A stretch of 64,000 nucleotides of DNA from Anaerolineaceae bacterium. GTDB taxonomy: Bacteria; Chloroflexota; Anaerolineae; Anaerolineales; Anaerolineaceae. The translations under genes and the position numbers were made by a program. Below, piece after piece: positions 38,181-47,590 of the stretch (positions within the stretch are counted from its first letter, which is position 1; each line of letters begins with the position of its first letter). The notes below the pieces were generated by a model. It saw only the letters and a program-made list of their open reading frames with translations, was not told where the DNA came from and did no database searches. Where the stretch lies: positions 124,001 through 188,000 of the forward strand of contig JAENZI010000001.1 of the NCBI GenBank assembly GCA_016841365.1. Reading direction: 5' to 3'.

Positions 38181-39504
38181 TACATTTGTCGCTTTGGGGA
38201 ATGCCACCCGGGACAGCTCTGTGATTTTTGGAAAGAACAGTGACCGTGAACCAAATGAAGCACACGAGCTAACTTTCATCCCTCACGCAGTGCACAAGCA
38301 GGGTGAGACGGTGCACTGCACTTTTATCGAAATCCCCCAGGTGCCAGAGACGAATGCCGTGTTGCTGGCAAAACCCTTCTGGATTTGGGGCGCTGAGATG
38401 GGTGCCAATGAGCATGGTTTGGTTATCGGCAATGAAGCGGTTTTCACCAAAGTGCCATATGATAAAAAGCCCGGGTTGATCGGGATGGATTTTTTGAGGT
38501 TGGCGTTGGAGCGCACCTCATCTGCAGAAGACGCCCTGGATCTGACCATTGAACTTCTTGAAACTTACGGTCAGGGTGGTAACCATGGTTTTGAACACGA
38601 GCTTTTTTATCACAACAGCTTTCTGATGGCAGATCGTGAGAGCGCCTGGGTATTAGAGACCGCCGGAAAGCATTGGGCTGCGGAAAAAGTGAAAGACGTG
38701 CGTACTATCTCGAATGTGATCAGTATTGGCTCAAAATGGGATAGGGCATCTGATGAATTGGTTTCCCATGCTATCTCTGAGGGGTGGTGCAAGACTGAAG
38801 AGGATTTTGATTTTGGTCGGTGTTACAGTGATCTGATCTTCACCCGGTTTGCTGACGGCCGAAATCGTTCGTGCCGTACGCAAACGTTATTACAAGAGAA
38901 ACTTGGTGAAATTGACTTGCCCTTTGCGATGCAGGTTTTACGTGATCATGGCGAAGATGCAGGCGACGATTTTACCCCCGCAAAGGGGTTGCTCGGTGCA
39001 AAAGTCTGCCAACACGCGAGTTTTGGGCCAGTGCGGCGCAGCCAGACAACCGGTTCGATGGTTTCTCATCTGACACCCGATGGGGATACCCATTGGCTGA
39101 CAGGCACGGCGGCGCCATGCACATCTGTTTTCAAGCCGGTCTGGATGGATTCGGGTTTGCCGGACCTTGGTCCTTCACCAACTGGAACCTATGACGAAGC
39201 AACACGCTGGTGGCAGCATGAGAATTTGCACCGGGAGATATTGCGGGATTACACGGTGCGAATCCGGGCGCTGAAAACCCACCGGGATATGTTAGAGGCG
39301 GAATTTATCGAACGGGCTGAAAAAATGCTTGCGGAAAGCCCGGAAAGCCGGCTGGCATTGACAAAGGAATGCTTTAACCGCGCTGACGATGCTGAAGCCA
39401 CTTGGCTGGCTCAGGTGCGCGTTTCGCCCGTTGTTCACAGACGGCCTGCTCTTGATGCTCTTGCCTGGAAGATCTTTGATAACCAGGCGGAACGCCCTCA
39501 ATAA
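38173..39504 (+). CDS. C69-family (secernin-like) peptidase
   Basis: A 443-residue N-terminal-nucleophile hydrolase. The protein begins MCDTFVALG, so Met removal exposes Cys2 as the nucleophile, as in dipeptidase A and secernins. FGKNSDREPNEAH near residue 19 and GNEAVFTKVP near residue 82 are conserved in the family. No signal peptide is present, so it likely works in the cytosol on short peptides. ATG 38173 lies inside the end of cmk. Confidence 0.9.
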   Translation: MCDTFVALGNATRDSSVIFGKNSDREPNEAHELTFIPHAVHKQGETVHCTFIEIPQVPETNAVLLAKPFWIWGAEMGANEHGLVIGNEAVFTKVPYDKKPGLIGMDFLRLALERTSSAEDALDLTIELLETYGQGGNHGFEHELFYHNSFLMADRESAWVLETAGKHWAAEKVKDVRTISNVISIGSKWDRASDELVSHAISEGWCKTEEDFDFGRCYSDLIFTRFADGRNRSCRTQTLLQEKLGEIDLPFAMQVLRDHGEDAGDDFTPAKGLLGAKVCQHASFGPVRRSQTTGSMVSHLTPDGDTHWLTGTAAPCTSVFKPVWMDSGLPDLGPSPTGTYDEATRWWQHENLHREILRDYTVRIRALKTHRDMLEAEFIERAEKMLAESPESRLALTKECFNRADDAEATWLAQVRVSPVVHRRPALDALAWKIFDNQAERPQ

Positions 39505-39557
39505 TTTGTCTTAACTGATTGTGAGCATTATCCTTATGGTTAATAGCCGTGTGATGC

Positions 39558-39563
39558 TATAAT
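39558..39563 (+). promoter_or_regulatory. -10 element upstream of the histidine kinase gene
   Basis: A perfect TATAAT 26 bases before the kinase ATG, in an AT-rich 85-base gap. No strong -35 is seen. Confidence 0.4.
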
Positions 39564-39589
39564 ATATTAACCATTATTTACACATTTAA

Positions 39590-42500
39590 ATGACAGAATT
39601 CTTTGCACCGCATACGCCAGAATACACCATAAATATCCCGGAAGATCTTGTTGCATTGATCGGCTGGGGTGTTTGGTTTGTTGTGCTGCTCGTATGGGCC
39701 ATTCAATTGCGAAAGCAGAAAGTAATCGTTGGACGCGCCTACCTGATCTGGCTGGCAGTATTGAGTGTATTGATCCTGGTTTTTATACCCTTTTTCGGGT
39801 TGGGGAATGATATTTTCCCGGGAGATTATGCCGAGACCAACCCGGTTCAACACTTAATGCTTTTTGCAGCAGTACCGTGGATGCTTGCGGGTGGGGTGTT
39901 GGGTTACTTCCCTGCGCTTTTGTTGGCAGCCATGTCAGGTGTGCTGCTGTCGTATCTGGATACCCACAACATCTTTACACCCCTGATATTCATGACCCTG
40001 GCTTTGGGCTTTACCTGGTGTGTCAGGCAGCGTTTTCGTACAACATTATTTAAACTTTTGCGGTTCCCACCCATTGCAGCGTTGGCGAGTCTGGTTGTGG
40101 CATTGCCATTTGTCCTGTCAGCCCTGATTTTAAGCACTTCAGGGCGTTTGGCTGATAGGTTTTTTGGCGCATTTAGCCAATTGGGAATTGTGGCTTTGAA
40201 TTTAGCAATAATGATGATGATCGGCGGGATCATCAGTGCGATGGTAGGCATTTTGTTGCCAAAATCCTGGGTTAAGACCCCCGCCGACTTGCCAGCACCG
40301 GGTGAAACAAGCTTGCGGTTTCGTTTGCTTGCAGTCATACTGCCTGTTCTACTGCTCCTGCTGATGGTGCTGAGTGTGTCAATGCTATTTGTTGAAAAGA
40401 ACATCGCCAAACGCACCATGATGCAGGATATGAAAGTTGCGACGAACGCGGTCTCAGAAGGATTGCCGCTTTTTGCAGAAACGGGCAAACAATTGGTTCT
40501 TGGCCTGGCTGATGAACCATTGCTTTTAGACCCTGATTTCGAATCTGCCGCAACACTTGCTGCACAAGCAAAGGATATGACTTCATTTTTTAGCGAAATT
40601 TTGCTGGTTGGGCTGGATGGCGAAATCTTCATCAGCGGTCAGGACGCATTTAGCCTTACAACGTTGGAAAATGATGCACTTACGAAGGTCATCAGCGGTG
40701 ACACCTTTCAGATGGTGTGGCAACAGAACGAAGCACAAGAAAAAATCACCCAATTTAGCTTTATCGCAGGTGTGGCGGGACCCTCAGAAGGCAATGCTCA
40801 ACGTGTTCTCATTGGAAGGACAAATGTCGAAACAAACCAGATCTTGAATGTGGCGTTGTCTCAAGCAGATCGCATGATTCAAAAGGGTGGCGCCATTCAG
40901 GTGACCGACAAAGATGGCAGCAGGGTTTATTTTGCTGGTGAAACACAGGCAATGCCGACAGCGGGAGAAATCACATTTACAACTGCTACATATTTCGAGA
41001 CTCAATCCGATGTGGGAGGGGTGCTCTTGCATTACTACCAGCCTGTTGAAGCGCTTGCCTGGGGCGTATGGCTTTCTTTGCCTGGGGACACGCTGTGGAT
41101 TACCGCATGGGATGAGGTTTTGCCGCTGATCGGTTTTGGATTGATCCTGATCATAATTATTCTGCTGGTGATCTGGGCGGGTTTCTCACCTCTCACGCAA
41201 GAACTTGATGCGCTGGCAGGCGCCGCTAAGGCTGTCTCGGAAGGGGGTGCGGAAATCCACCTGCCTGAGACCCGGACTAAAGGTGAATTAAGCACATTGC
41301 GGAATGCTTTTACGCAAATGCTCGGCGCCTATCAAATACGAACGCAAAAGGATTCGGCGTTGGTGTCATTGAGCGCGGAAATCAACCAACTACGCGACCT
41401 TGAAAGCATTCTCCAGGACATTATGGAAACAGCGCTTACTCGGGGTATCTCTTCTGTCCGCATTGTTTTAATGAAGCCGAAGAATGAAAACACACGAATA
41501 ACGGCTGATGCTTCTTGGGGCATGGGCAAGCACAGCACAGAATATGCCGCACTGGATGAAGCCGTCTTAGATCGAACTTATTTTGAAGGGCCATTTGTAT
41601 TGAGTGATTTTCGGGCTGGGAAAGTATTTGCCTTTGACAAAGGTAAGCCGTTCCCGGCAGCGCTGATTTCGATGCCAATCCAATGGGAGAATAATTGGCT
41701 CGGGGTACTGTGGACTTCGTATCAAGATCAACGTTCACCAAGCCAAGAAGATATCGACTTTTTTAAATCTCTTGCTCAAATGGCTGCATCGGCGGTTGTC
41801 AAAGCAAAGGCTGAGGCGGATGCGCAGGCTATCAATCAACAATTAGAATCCATTTTGGATATTTTAACAGATGCTGTGTTGGTAATCGATGAACAAGGGC
41901 GGGTTGTTTATCACAATCGGGGTGCTAACCGGATTTTCGGTTGGGGCAATCGGCCTGTACGCGGGAACGGACTATCCTCTCTTTTGAGTGATGAAGCGCA
42001 AATCGAATTGTTGACGGGGAATCAACTGGATACTGCTGCTAAGGAGGTCAGATTCTCGAACGGTAATATTTACCAGGTCACGATCAACCCGGTGCAGATT
42101 GATGGACCAGAAGAGGCGCAAGCGGTCATCTTTACAGATATCACGCATCAAAAAGTGTTGGATTCGCAGAGGACAGAATTTGTGACCACTGTCAGTCACG
42201 AATTGCGCTCACCATTGACGCTCGTTCATGGTTATGCAAAAATTTTACGTCTGACTGGCAATTTGAATGAACAGCAAGACGCCCATATCAGCAAAATCAT
42301 TGACGGCATCGAAGAGATGAAGCATCTGGTTCAGAATTTGCTGGATATCGGCAGGCTGGAGTCGGGTGATGCTCTCGAATTTACCAGATTCAACGTGGCT
42401 GATTTTGCCCGGGAGGTGATCGATGGGGTTATGGCACAAGCAAGGCAAAAGAACATTGAGCTGAAGCTTGTCCTCCCGGAAACAACATTGATGATCAGTG

Positions 42501-42838
42501 CTGATGCGACCTTTTTGAAACAGGCACTCAAGAATTTGCTTGAAAACGCGATCAAGTTCACAAAGATGGGGGGCGATGTGGCTTTGCATGTCAGGGCAAA
42601 ACAAGGGAGCGCTGTTTTCGCCGTGCAGGACAATGGAATTGGGGTTGCACCGCTGGATCAGCGCCGCATTTTTGATCGTTTTCACCGCCCAGGGCAGGGA
42701 GGCGATGCTCAGCAAGGCAGCGGTCTTGGTCTGGCGATTGTTAAGTCAATTGCTGAACGCCATGGGGGCAGAGTTTGGCTGGAGAGCCAATTGGGCAAAG
42801 GGAGCACCTTCTACATTGAGATTCCGAGGAGTAAATGA
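39590..42838 (+). CDS. Membrane sensor histidine kinase with HAMP, GAF and PAS domains
   Basis: A 1082-residue orphan kinase. Domains in order: an N-terminal polytopic block of about six helices (1-220); a further helix near 245-270 followed by an extracytoplasmic sensing region (about 270-500); a last helix near 510-530 leading to HAMP; a GAF-like domain (about 610-740); PAS (about 755-860); HisKA with phospho-acceptor His870 in VSHELRSPL; and an HATPase domain with NLLENAIKF, DNGIGVAP and GSGLGLAI. No response regulator lies beside it. ATG 39590 has no clear ribosome site. It is the gene immediately before the rpoC promoter. Confidence 0.95.
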   Translation: MTEFFAPHTPEYTINIPEDLVALIGWGVWFVVLLVWAIQLRKQKVIVGRAYLIWLAVLSVLILVFIPFFGLGNDIFPGDYAETNPVQHLMLFAAVPWMLAGGVLGYFPALLLAAMSGVLLSYLDTHNIFTPLIFMTLALGFTWCVRQRFRTTLFKLLRFPPIAALASLVVALPFVLSALILSTSGRLADRFFGAFSQLGIVALNLAIMMMIGGIISAMVGILLPKSWVKTPADLPAPGETSLRFRLLAVILPVLLLLLMVLSVSMLFVEKNIAKRTMMQDMKVATNAVSEGLPLFAETGKQLVLGLADEPLLLDPDFESAATLAAQAKDMTSFFSEILLVGLDGEIFISGQDAFSLTTLENDALTKVISGDTFQMVWQQNEAQEKITQFSFIAGVAGPSEGNAQRVLIGRTNVETNQILNVALSQADRMIQKGGAIQVTDKDGSRVYFAGETQAMPTAGEITFTTATYFETQSDVGGVLLHYYQPVEALAWGVWLSLPGDTLWITAWDEVLPLIGFGLILIIIILLVIWAGFSPLTQELDALAGAAKAVSEGGAEIHLPETRTKGELSTLRNAFTQMLGAYQIRTQKDSALVSLSAEINQLRDLESILQDIMETALTRGISSVRIVLMKPKNENTRITADASWGMGKHSTEYAALDEAVLDRTYFEGPFVLSDFRAGKVFAFDKGKPFPAALISMPIQWENNWLGVLWTSYQDQRSPSQEDIDFFKSLAQMAASAVVKAKAEADAQAINQQLESILDILTDAVLVIDEQGRVVYHNRGANRIFGWGNRPVRGNGLSSLLSDEAQIELLTGNQLDTAAKEVRFSNGNIYQVTINPVQIDGPEEAQAVIFTDITHQKVLDSQRTEFVTTVSHELRSPLTLVHGYAKILRLTGNLNEQQDAHISKIIDGIEEMKHLVQNLLDIGRLESGDALEFTRFNVADFAREVIDGVMAQARQKNIELKLVLPETTLMISADATFLKQALKNLLENAIKFTKMGGDVALHVRAKQGSAVFAVQDNGIGVAPLDQRRIFDRFHRPGQGGDAQQGSGLGLAIVKSIAERHGGRVWLESQLGKGSTFYIEIPRSK

Positions 42839-42901
42839 AATTGATTGCTCGCAGACTGGACTTTTGACTCTCTGTATGGTAGAATGCAACCCTTGGAAAA
42901 T

Positions 42902-42931
42902 TTGACAAAAATAAAAGAAATTTGTTATAAT
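42902..42931 (+). promoter_or_regulatory. rpoC promoter
   Basis: Perfect TTGACA (42902-42907), an 18-base spacer and perfect TATAAT (42926-42931), the strongest promoter match in the window. The start would be near 42938, giving a leader of about 105 bases. Confidence 0.85.
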
Positions 42932-42941
42932 TACAGTTTGC

Positions 42942-42990
42942 ATGTATTGGCTAAGTTACCTGAGAGGTTGAAAACCTCTTAAGGTTTTTC
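42942..42990 (+). promoter_or_regulatory. Structured rpoC leader, possible attenuator
   Basis: AGAGGTT (42963-42969) pairs with AACCTCT (42973-42979). An alternative hairpin, AAAACC (42971-42976) with GGTTTT (42983-42988), uses part of the same bases and ends in a T-run (42985-42989). A nine-codon frame (MYWLSYLRG, 42942-42971) starts about four bases after the predicted transcript start and overlaps the first hairpin. Regulation here is a guess. Confidence 0.4.
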
Positions 42991-43043
42991 TCGCGTTAAC
43001 GCTTATCTTGTCAGCATTATTCCCGTAAAATAGGAGGCTCCTA

Positions 43044-46000
43044 GTGGAAACTAAGGGATTAAAAGAACTGCGAATTGGTCTTGCATCCCCAGAGACTATT
43101 CTCAGCTGGTCATATGGTGAAGTGACCAAACCAGAAACGATCAACTATCGTCGTTTGCGTCCTGAAAAGGACGGTTTATTTTGTGAGGCCATTTTCGGCC
43201 CAACACGTGATTATCAGTGCTATTGTGGAAAATATAAAAACCCCCGGTATAAAGGGATTGTTTGTGACAAATGCGGCGTTGAAGTAACCCGCTCGTCTGT
43301 CCGCCGAGAGCGCATGGGCCATATCCAGCTTGCTGCGCCTGTCGCGCACATCTGGTATACCCGCCGGATTCCCTCTTTCCTTGGTTTAATGCTGAATATC
43401 TCTCGCCGAAATTTGGATCGGGTGCTTTATTTCGCACAATATATCGTCACTTATGTAGACGAAGAGGCCCGTCAAAAGGCTTTGAAACGACTGGAAGATG
43501 AAATCAGCCTTTCGGATCGTGAGCTTGGCGAGAAGATCAATTCGCAAATCGCTGAAGTCAAAAAGGCTCGCGATAAACAGCTCAAAGAATTGGATGCCGA
43601 ACGCGAAACGCTCGTCGCCAGTTATGATGAGCAAATCGGCAACCGGATTGACCCTGTGATCAAAGAAGGTCAGCGTTTGGAGAGCGATATCCAAACGAAA
43701 ATGGGTAAGAAGATTCGCAAAGCGATTGAATTCAGTGCCCTTGATAAATCAATGACCATTGTTGAGATGGGTGAGGAAGTTACCTCAAGCCATCTCAGCC
43801 AGGTTCAGCAGATCGTCAAAGAAATGATCGAAGAACTTGAATCCGATCTGAAAGAACAGCGCGATCGCGAAGTCGAGCATCTCAAAATTAAGAAGGAAGA
43901 GATCAAATCGGAAGCAGATTTGCAGATGGAATCGCTGCGAAACGAATTAGAAAACAAAGCCGAAGAGACTCAAACCGAATCCGCCCATCTGCGGGATGAA
44001 TTGTATGAGCTGGAACCCTTTACCTTTCTGAGTGAGGCTCGCTATCGCGAGCTGAAATCAACCTGGGGGCAGGTGTTCCGAGCTGATATGGGCGCAGAAG
44101 CCTTTTTCGATATTCTCAAGCGGATTGACCTGGATGCCCTTTCTGAAGAGCTTTGGGAAGAAATCCGCACAACCCGCAGCAAGCAAAAACGTAAAAAAGC
44201 AACCCGCCGGCTGAGCATTATTGAAGCCTTCAGGCGGTCCCGCAACAAACCCGAATGGATCATCCTGACGGTTTTACCGGTGATCCCCCCTGATTTGCGC
44301 CCGATGGTGCAACTGGATGGCGGCAGATTTGCGACATCAGACTTGAACGATCTTTATCGGCGTGTGATCAACCGCAACAATCGCCTGAAACGACTGCTTG
44401 AGCTTGGCGCACCGGATGTCATCGTCCGCAATGAGAAACGTATGCTTCAGGAATCGGTTGATTCGTTGATCGATAACTCGCAGCGCGGTAAAGCTTTATC
44501 ACGTCGCGGACGTCGCGAATTACGCTCCCTGAGCGATATGCTCAAGGGTAAGAAAGGCCGCTTCCGCCGCAACCTTTTGGGTAAGCGTGTGGATTATTCT
44601 GGTCGTTCAGTGATCGTTGTCGGGCCAAACCTTCAGCTCCATCAGTGCGGTTTGCCCAAATCGATGGCGTTGGAACTGTATCGCCCCTTCGTGATCTCAC
44701 GTTTGGTGGCACAGGAATACGCTGCCAACATTAAGGGCGCCCGCCGGTTTATTGAACGAAATCGGCCAGAGGTGTGGGAAGCGCTTGAAGAGGTGATCAA
44801 GGATCGCCCCGTCTTGCTCAACCGTGCACCTACGCTGCACAGGTTGGGTATTCAGGCTTTCGAGCCACTTCTGGTTGAGGGCAGCGCCATTCAACTCCAT
44901 CCCTTGGTCACAACAGCCTTTAACGCAGACTTTGACGGCGATCAGATGGCGGTGCATGTGCCCCTGTCGCAGAAAGCTGTCACAGAGGCGCGTGAGTTGA
45001 TGTTGGCGACCAAGAACCTGCTAAAGCCGGCTAGTGGCGAACCCATCATCAGCCCCTCCAAAGATATGGTATTGGGTGTTTATTACCTGACAATGGAAAT
45101 CGATAGTGAGCATAAGGGCGACGGCCGTGCTTTTTCAGATATTGATGAATTAATGATGGCTTATGACTTGGGTCAGTTAGATGTGCACGCCCATATAAAA
45201 ATCAAAGTCGACACTTATTATGATAAGAATAACCTCCGAATGGCTGAGCCAGAAACGAGGATCATCGATACGACTGTCGGACGTGTAATTTTTAATAACG
45301 CGTTGACAGATAAGATGCGCTTCTTTAATGCTGAGCTGGATAAAGGCGGGATTAAAGATCTGATTGCTGATGTTTACGAAGTAACCGGTCAGGAAGAGAC
45401 CTGTTATGTGGCTGATCGAATTAAAGAGATTGGCTTCAAGTATGCCACTCGTTCGGGTTCGACCATCGCTGTCGGAGATATTACCGTGCCGCCGGAGAAG
45501 AAAGAAATCCTCCAGCAAGCGCAGGCATCTGTTGATGTTCTCAACCGGGACTTCCGGCGAGGTCTTTTAACTGAGCAAGAACGGGATGAGAAAGTGGTCG
45601 AAATTTGGTCACAGACGACGAAAGATGTTGCTGCTGCCGTAGAAAAGGCCCTTGATCCCACTGGCGACCTGGCAACCATGGCAAACTGTGGCGCGAGCAA
45701 GGGTGGATTCAACTCTATCGCTCAGCTCGCTGGTATGCGTGGTTTGATGGCAGATCCTGCGGGACGTATTATCCCCATGCCGATCCGCTCAAATTTCCGT
45801 GAAGGCTTGACGGCTTTGGAATACTTCATCTCCACACACGGTGCGCGCAAAGGTTTGGCAGATACTGCGCTCCGCACGGCTGACGCAGGTTATCTGACCC
45901 GTCGTTTGGTTGATGTTGCCCAGGATATTATCGTTAACGAAGAAGATTGCGGCACAACCAATGGTGTTTGGATCCATGAAGATGAGGATATTGCTGGACA

Positions 46001-47453
46001 GACATTTTCAGAACGCATTTACGGGCGTGTTTTGGCAGAACGCGTTTTAGATCCCTCGACAGGCGAGATCACCTTTGATCAGAACGACCTGCTGACTCAC
46101 GAAAATGTGAAGAAGGTCATCAGCCTGGGTGTGAAAGCCGTCAAAGTGCGTTCACCTCTGACCTGTGAAATGGTTCATGGCATTTGTGCCAAGTGTTACG
46201 GTGTTGATCTGGGCCGTGGCGACATGGTCAAACTGGGTTCAACTGTCGGGATCATCGCTGCACAATCGATCGGTGAGCCTGGCACGCAGTTGACGCTCCG
46301 CACATTCCACACGGGTGGTGTGGCGGCTGGTGGTGACATCACAACCGGTCTTCCCCGTGTTGAAGAGCTGTTCGAGGCTCGCAAAGCCCCCAAGGGTGAA
46401 GCGATCATTGCCAGTATTTCTGGTACGGCACATGTGATCTATTCTGAGAAGTACACCGATCAGCGTATTGTGCGTGTCGAACAAAGTGAACTGGTTTCTG
46501 ATGCCTATGATATCCCTGAAGAATGGACGGTTAAGGTTTCGGATGGTGACGAGGTTGAAAGTGGTGCGATTCTGCTAACGCAAGATGAAGCGGTCATTAA
46601 AGCCCAACACGCTGGCCGTGTTCGTATTGAAGATAACCAGGTGATTGTCACTTACGAGATCAAAGAATCGGATGAATATGAGATCCCAACGACCTCACGA
46701 TTGATCGTGCAGGAAGGCGATAAGATCGAAGCCGGTCAACCGCTCACAGAAGGTTCGCTTAACCCCCATACGATCCTTCGGATCAAGGGAAGAGATGCCT
46801 GTCAGCATTATCTGATGAATGAAATTCAGCACGTCTATCGAACACAGGGGCAGAACATTAATGATAAGCACTTTGAGGTGATTATCAACAAGATGCTTGG
46901 CAAGGTGCAGGTCATCCGTCCGGGTGATTCCCATTATTTGCCACAGGATCTTGTCAATCGTCTTGAAATCCGGCATGTCAATGAACAATTGGTTGCCGAA
47001 GGTAAGAGACCAGCACGCTATATTGAGATTCTGTTGGGGATTACCAAAGCGGCATTGGAAACGGATTCATTCCTGTCTGCGTCCTCCTTCCAGCACACGA
47101 TCAAGGTTCTCTCTGCGGCAGCCGTTGCCTCCCGGTCTGATCCATTGTATGGCTTGAAGGAAAACATCATGATCGGCAAGCTCATCCCTGCGGGGACGGG
47201 TTTTGAGCCAGGGCAATTCTCCAGTGAAACCCCGGGTGATGAACCTTCAGATGAGATGCTTGAAGACCGTGTCTTGAATATTTTTGAAGACGATACGGAG
47301 GATGACATTGATTTTATAGAAGAGGATGATCTGGAAGATTTCGATGAAGATGACATCATCGACCTGGATGATGAAGAAGAAACAGAAGAGGATGAGGAAG
47401 ACGTCGATATCGATGAAGATCTCTTTGACGAAGATATTGAATATAACGATTAA
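43044..47453 (+). CDS. rpoC: RNA polymerase subunit beta'
   Basis: Catalytic subunit of RNA polymerase, 1469 residues. The N-terminal zinc site has Cys59, Cys61, Cys74 and Cys77. The active-site motif NADFDGDQ is at 627-634. The lineage-specific coiled-coil insertion (about residues 135-315) is rich in Glu, Lys and Arg. The second zinc cluster lies near [13 protein letters not shown]. The last 60 residues are strongly acidic, with long Asp/Glu runs. GTG 43044 has a strong AGGAGG six bases upstream. Unusually, rpoB is not next to it; a histidine kinase precedes and a gyrA-type gene follows. Confidence 0.99.
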   Translation: METKGLKELRIGLASPETILSWSYGEVTKPETINYRRLRPEKDGLFCEAIFGPTRDYQCYCGKYKNPRYKGIVCDKCGVEVTRSSVRRERMGHIQLAAPVAHIWYTRRIPSFLGLMLNISRRNLDRVLYFAQYIVTYVDEEARQKALKRLEDEISLSDRELGEKINSQIAEVKKARDKQLKELDAERETLVASYDEQIGNRIDPVIKEGQRLESDIQTKMGKKIRKAIEFSALDKSMTIVEMGEEVTSSHLSQVQQIVKEMIEELESDLKEQRDREVEHLKIKKEEIKSEADLQMESLRNELENKAEETQTESAHLRDELYELEPFTFLSEARYRELKSTWGQVFRADMGAEAFFDILKRIDLDALSEELWEEIRTTRSKQKRKKATRRLSIIEAFRRSRNKPEWIILTVLPVIPPDLRPMVQLDGGRFATSDLNDLYRRVINRNNRLKRLLELGAPDVIVRNEKRMLQESVDSLIDNSQRGKALSRRGRRELRSLSDMLKGKKGRFRRNLLGKRVDYSGRSVIVVGPNLQLHQCGLPKSMALELYRPFVISRLVAQEYAANIKGARRFIERNRPEVWEALEEVIKDRPVLLNRAPTLHRLGIQAFEPLLVEGSAIQLHPLVTTAFNADFDGDQMAVHVPLSQKAVTEARELMLATKNLLKPASGEPIISPSKDMVLGVYYLTMEIDSEHKGDGRAFSDIDELMMAYDLGQLDVHAHIKIKVDTYYDKNNLRMAEPETRIIDTTVGRVIFNNALTDKMRFFNAELDKGGIKDLIADVYEVTGQEETCYVADRIKEIGFKYATRSGSTIAVGDITVPPEKKEILQQAQASVDVLNRDFRRGLLTEQERDEKVVEIWSQTTKDVAAAVEKALDPTGDLATMANCGASKGGFNSIAQLAGMRGLMADPAGRIIPMPIRSNFREGLTALEYFISTHGARKGLADTALRTADAGYLTRRLVDVAQDIIVNEEDCGTTNGVWIHEDEDIAGQTFSERIYGRVLAERVLDPSTGEITFDQNDLLTHENVKKVISLGVKAVKVRSPLTCEMVHGICAKCYGVDLGRGDMVKLGSTVGIIAAQSIGEPGTQLTLRTFHTGGVAAGGDITTGLPRVEELFEARKAPKGEAIIASISGTAHVIYSEKYTDQRIVRVEQSELVSDAYDIPEEWTVKVSDGDEVESGAILLTQDEAVIKAQHAGRVRIEDNQVIVTYEIKESDEYEIPTTSRLIVQEGDKIEAGQPLTEGSLNPHTILRIKGRDACQHYLMNEIQHVYRTQGQNINDKHFEVIINKMLGKVQVIRPGDSHYLPQDLVNRLEIRHVNEQLVAEGKRPARYIEILLGITKAALETDSFLSASSFQHTIKVLSAAAVASRSDPLYGLKENIMIGKLIPAGTGFEPGQFSSETPGDEPSDEMLEDRVLNIFEDDTEDDIDFIEEDDLEDFDEDDIIDLDDEEETEEDEEDVDIDEDLFDEDIEYND

Positions 47454-47479
47454 TTTCAGTAAGATTTGATATATGACCA

Positions 47480-47507
47480 AAATCCCGAGGGAAACCTCGG
47501 GATTTTT
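47480..47507 (+). terminator. Intrinsic terminator after rpoC
   Basis: A perfect 11-bp stem (47480-47490 with 47495-47505), GAAA loop and a TTTTT run (47503-47507). Confidence 0.92.
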
Positions 47508-47511
47508 ATGA

Positions 47512-47530
47512 TATAATGAAACATATGTTC
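47512..47530 (+). promoter_or_regulatory. gyrA -10 element with adjacent LexA-like box
   Basis: TATAAT (47512-47517) is followed directly by AAACATATGTTC (47519-47530), one base from GAACATATGTTC and sharing ten bases with the recA box. A repressor here would cover the transcription start. No clear -35 is visible because the rpoC terminator stem occupies that position. Confidence 0.5.
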
Positions 47531-47590
47531 TTATTGGTTTTTCTTGACGCCTGCCAGCGAAAGTCATAAACTTGGGCAGGAGGAGTAATT

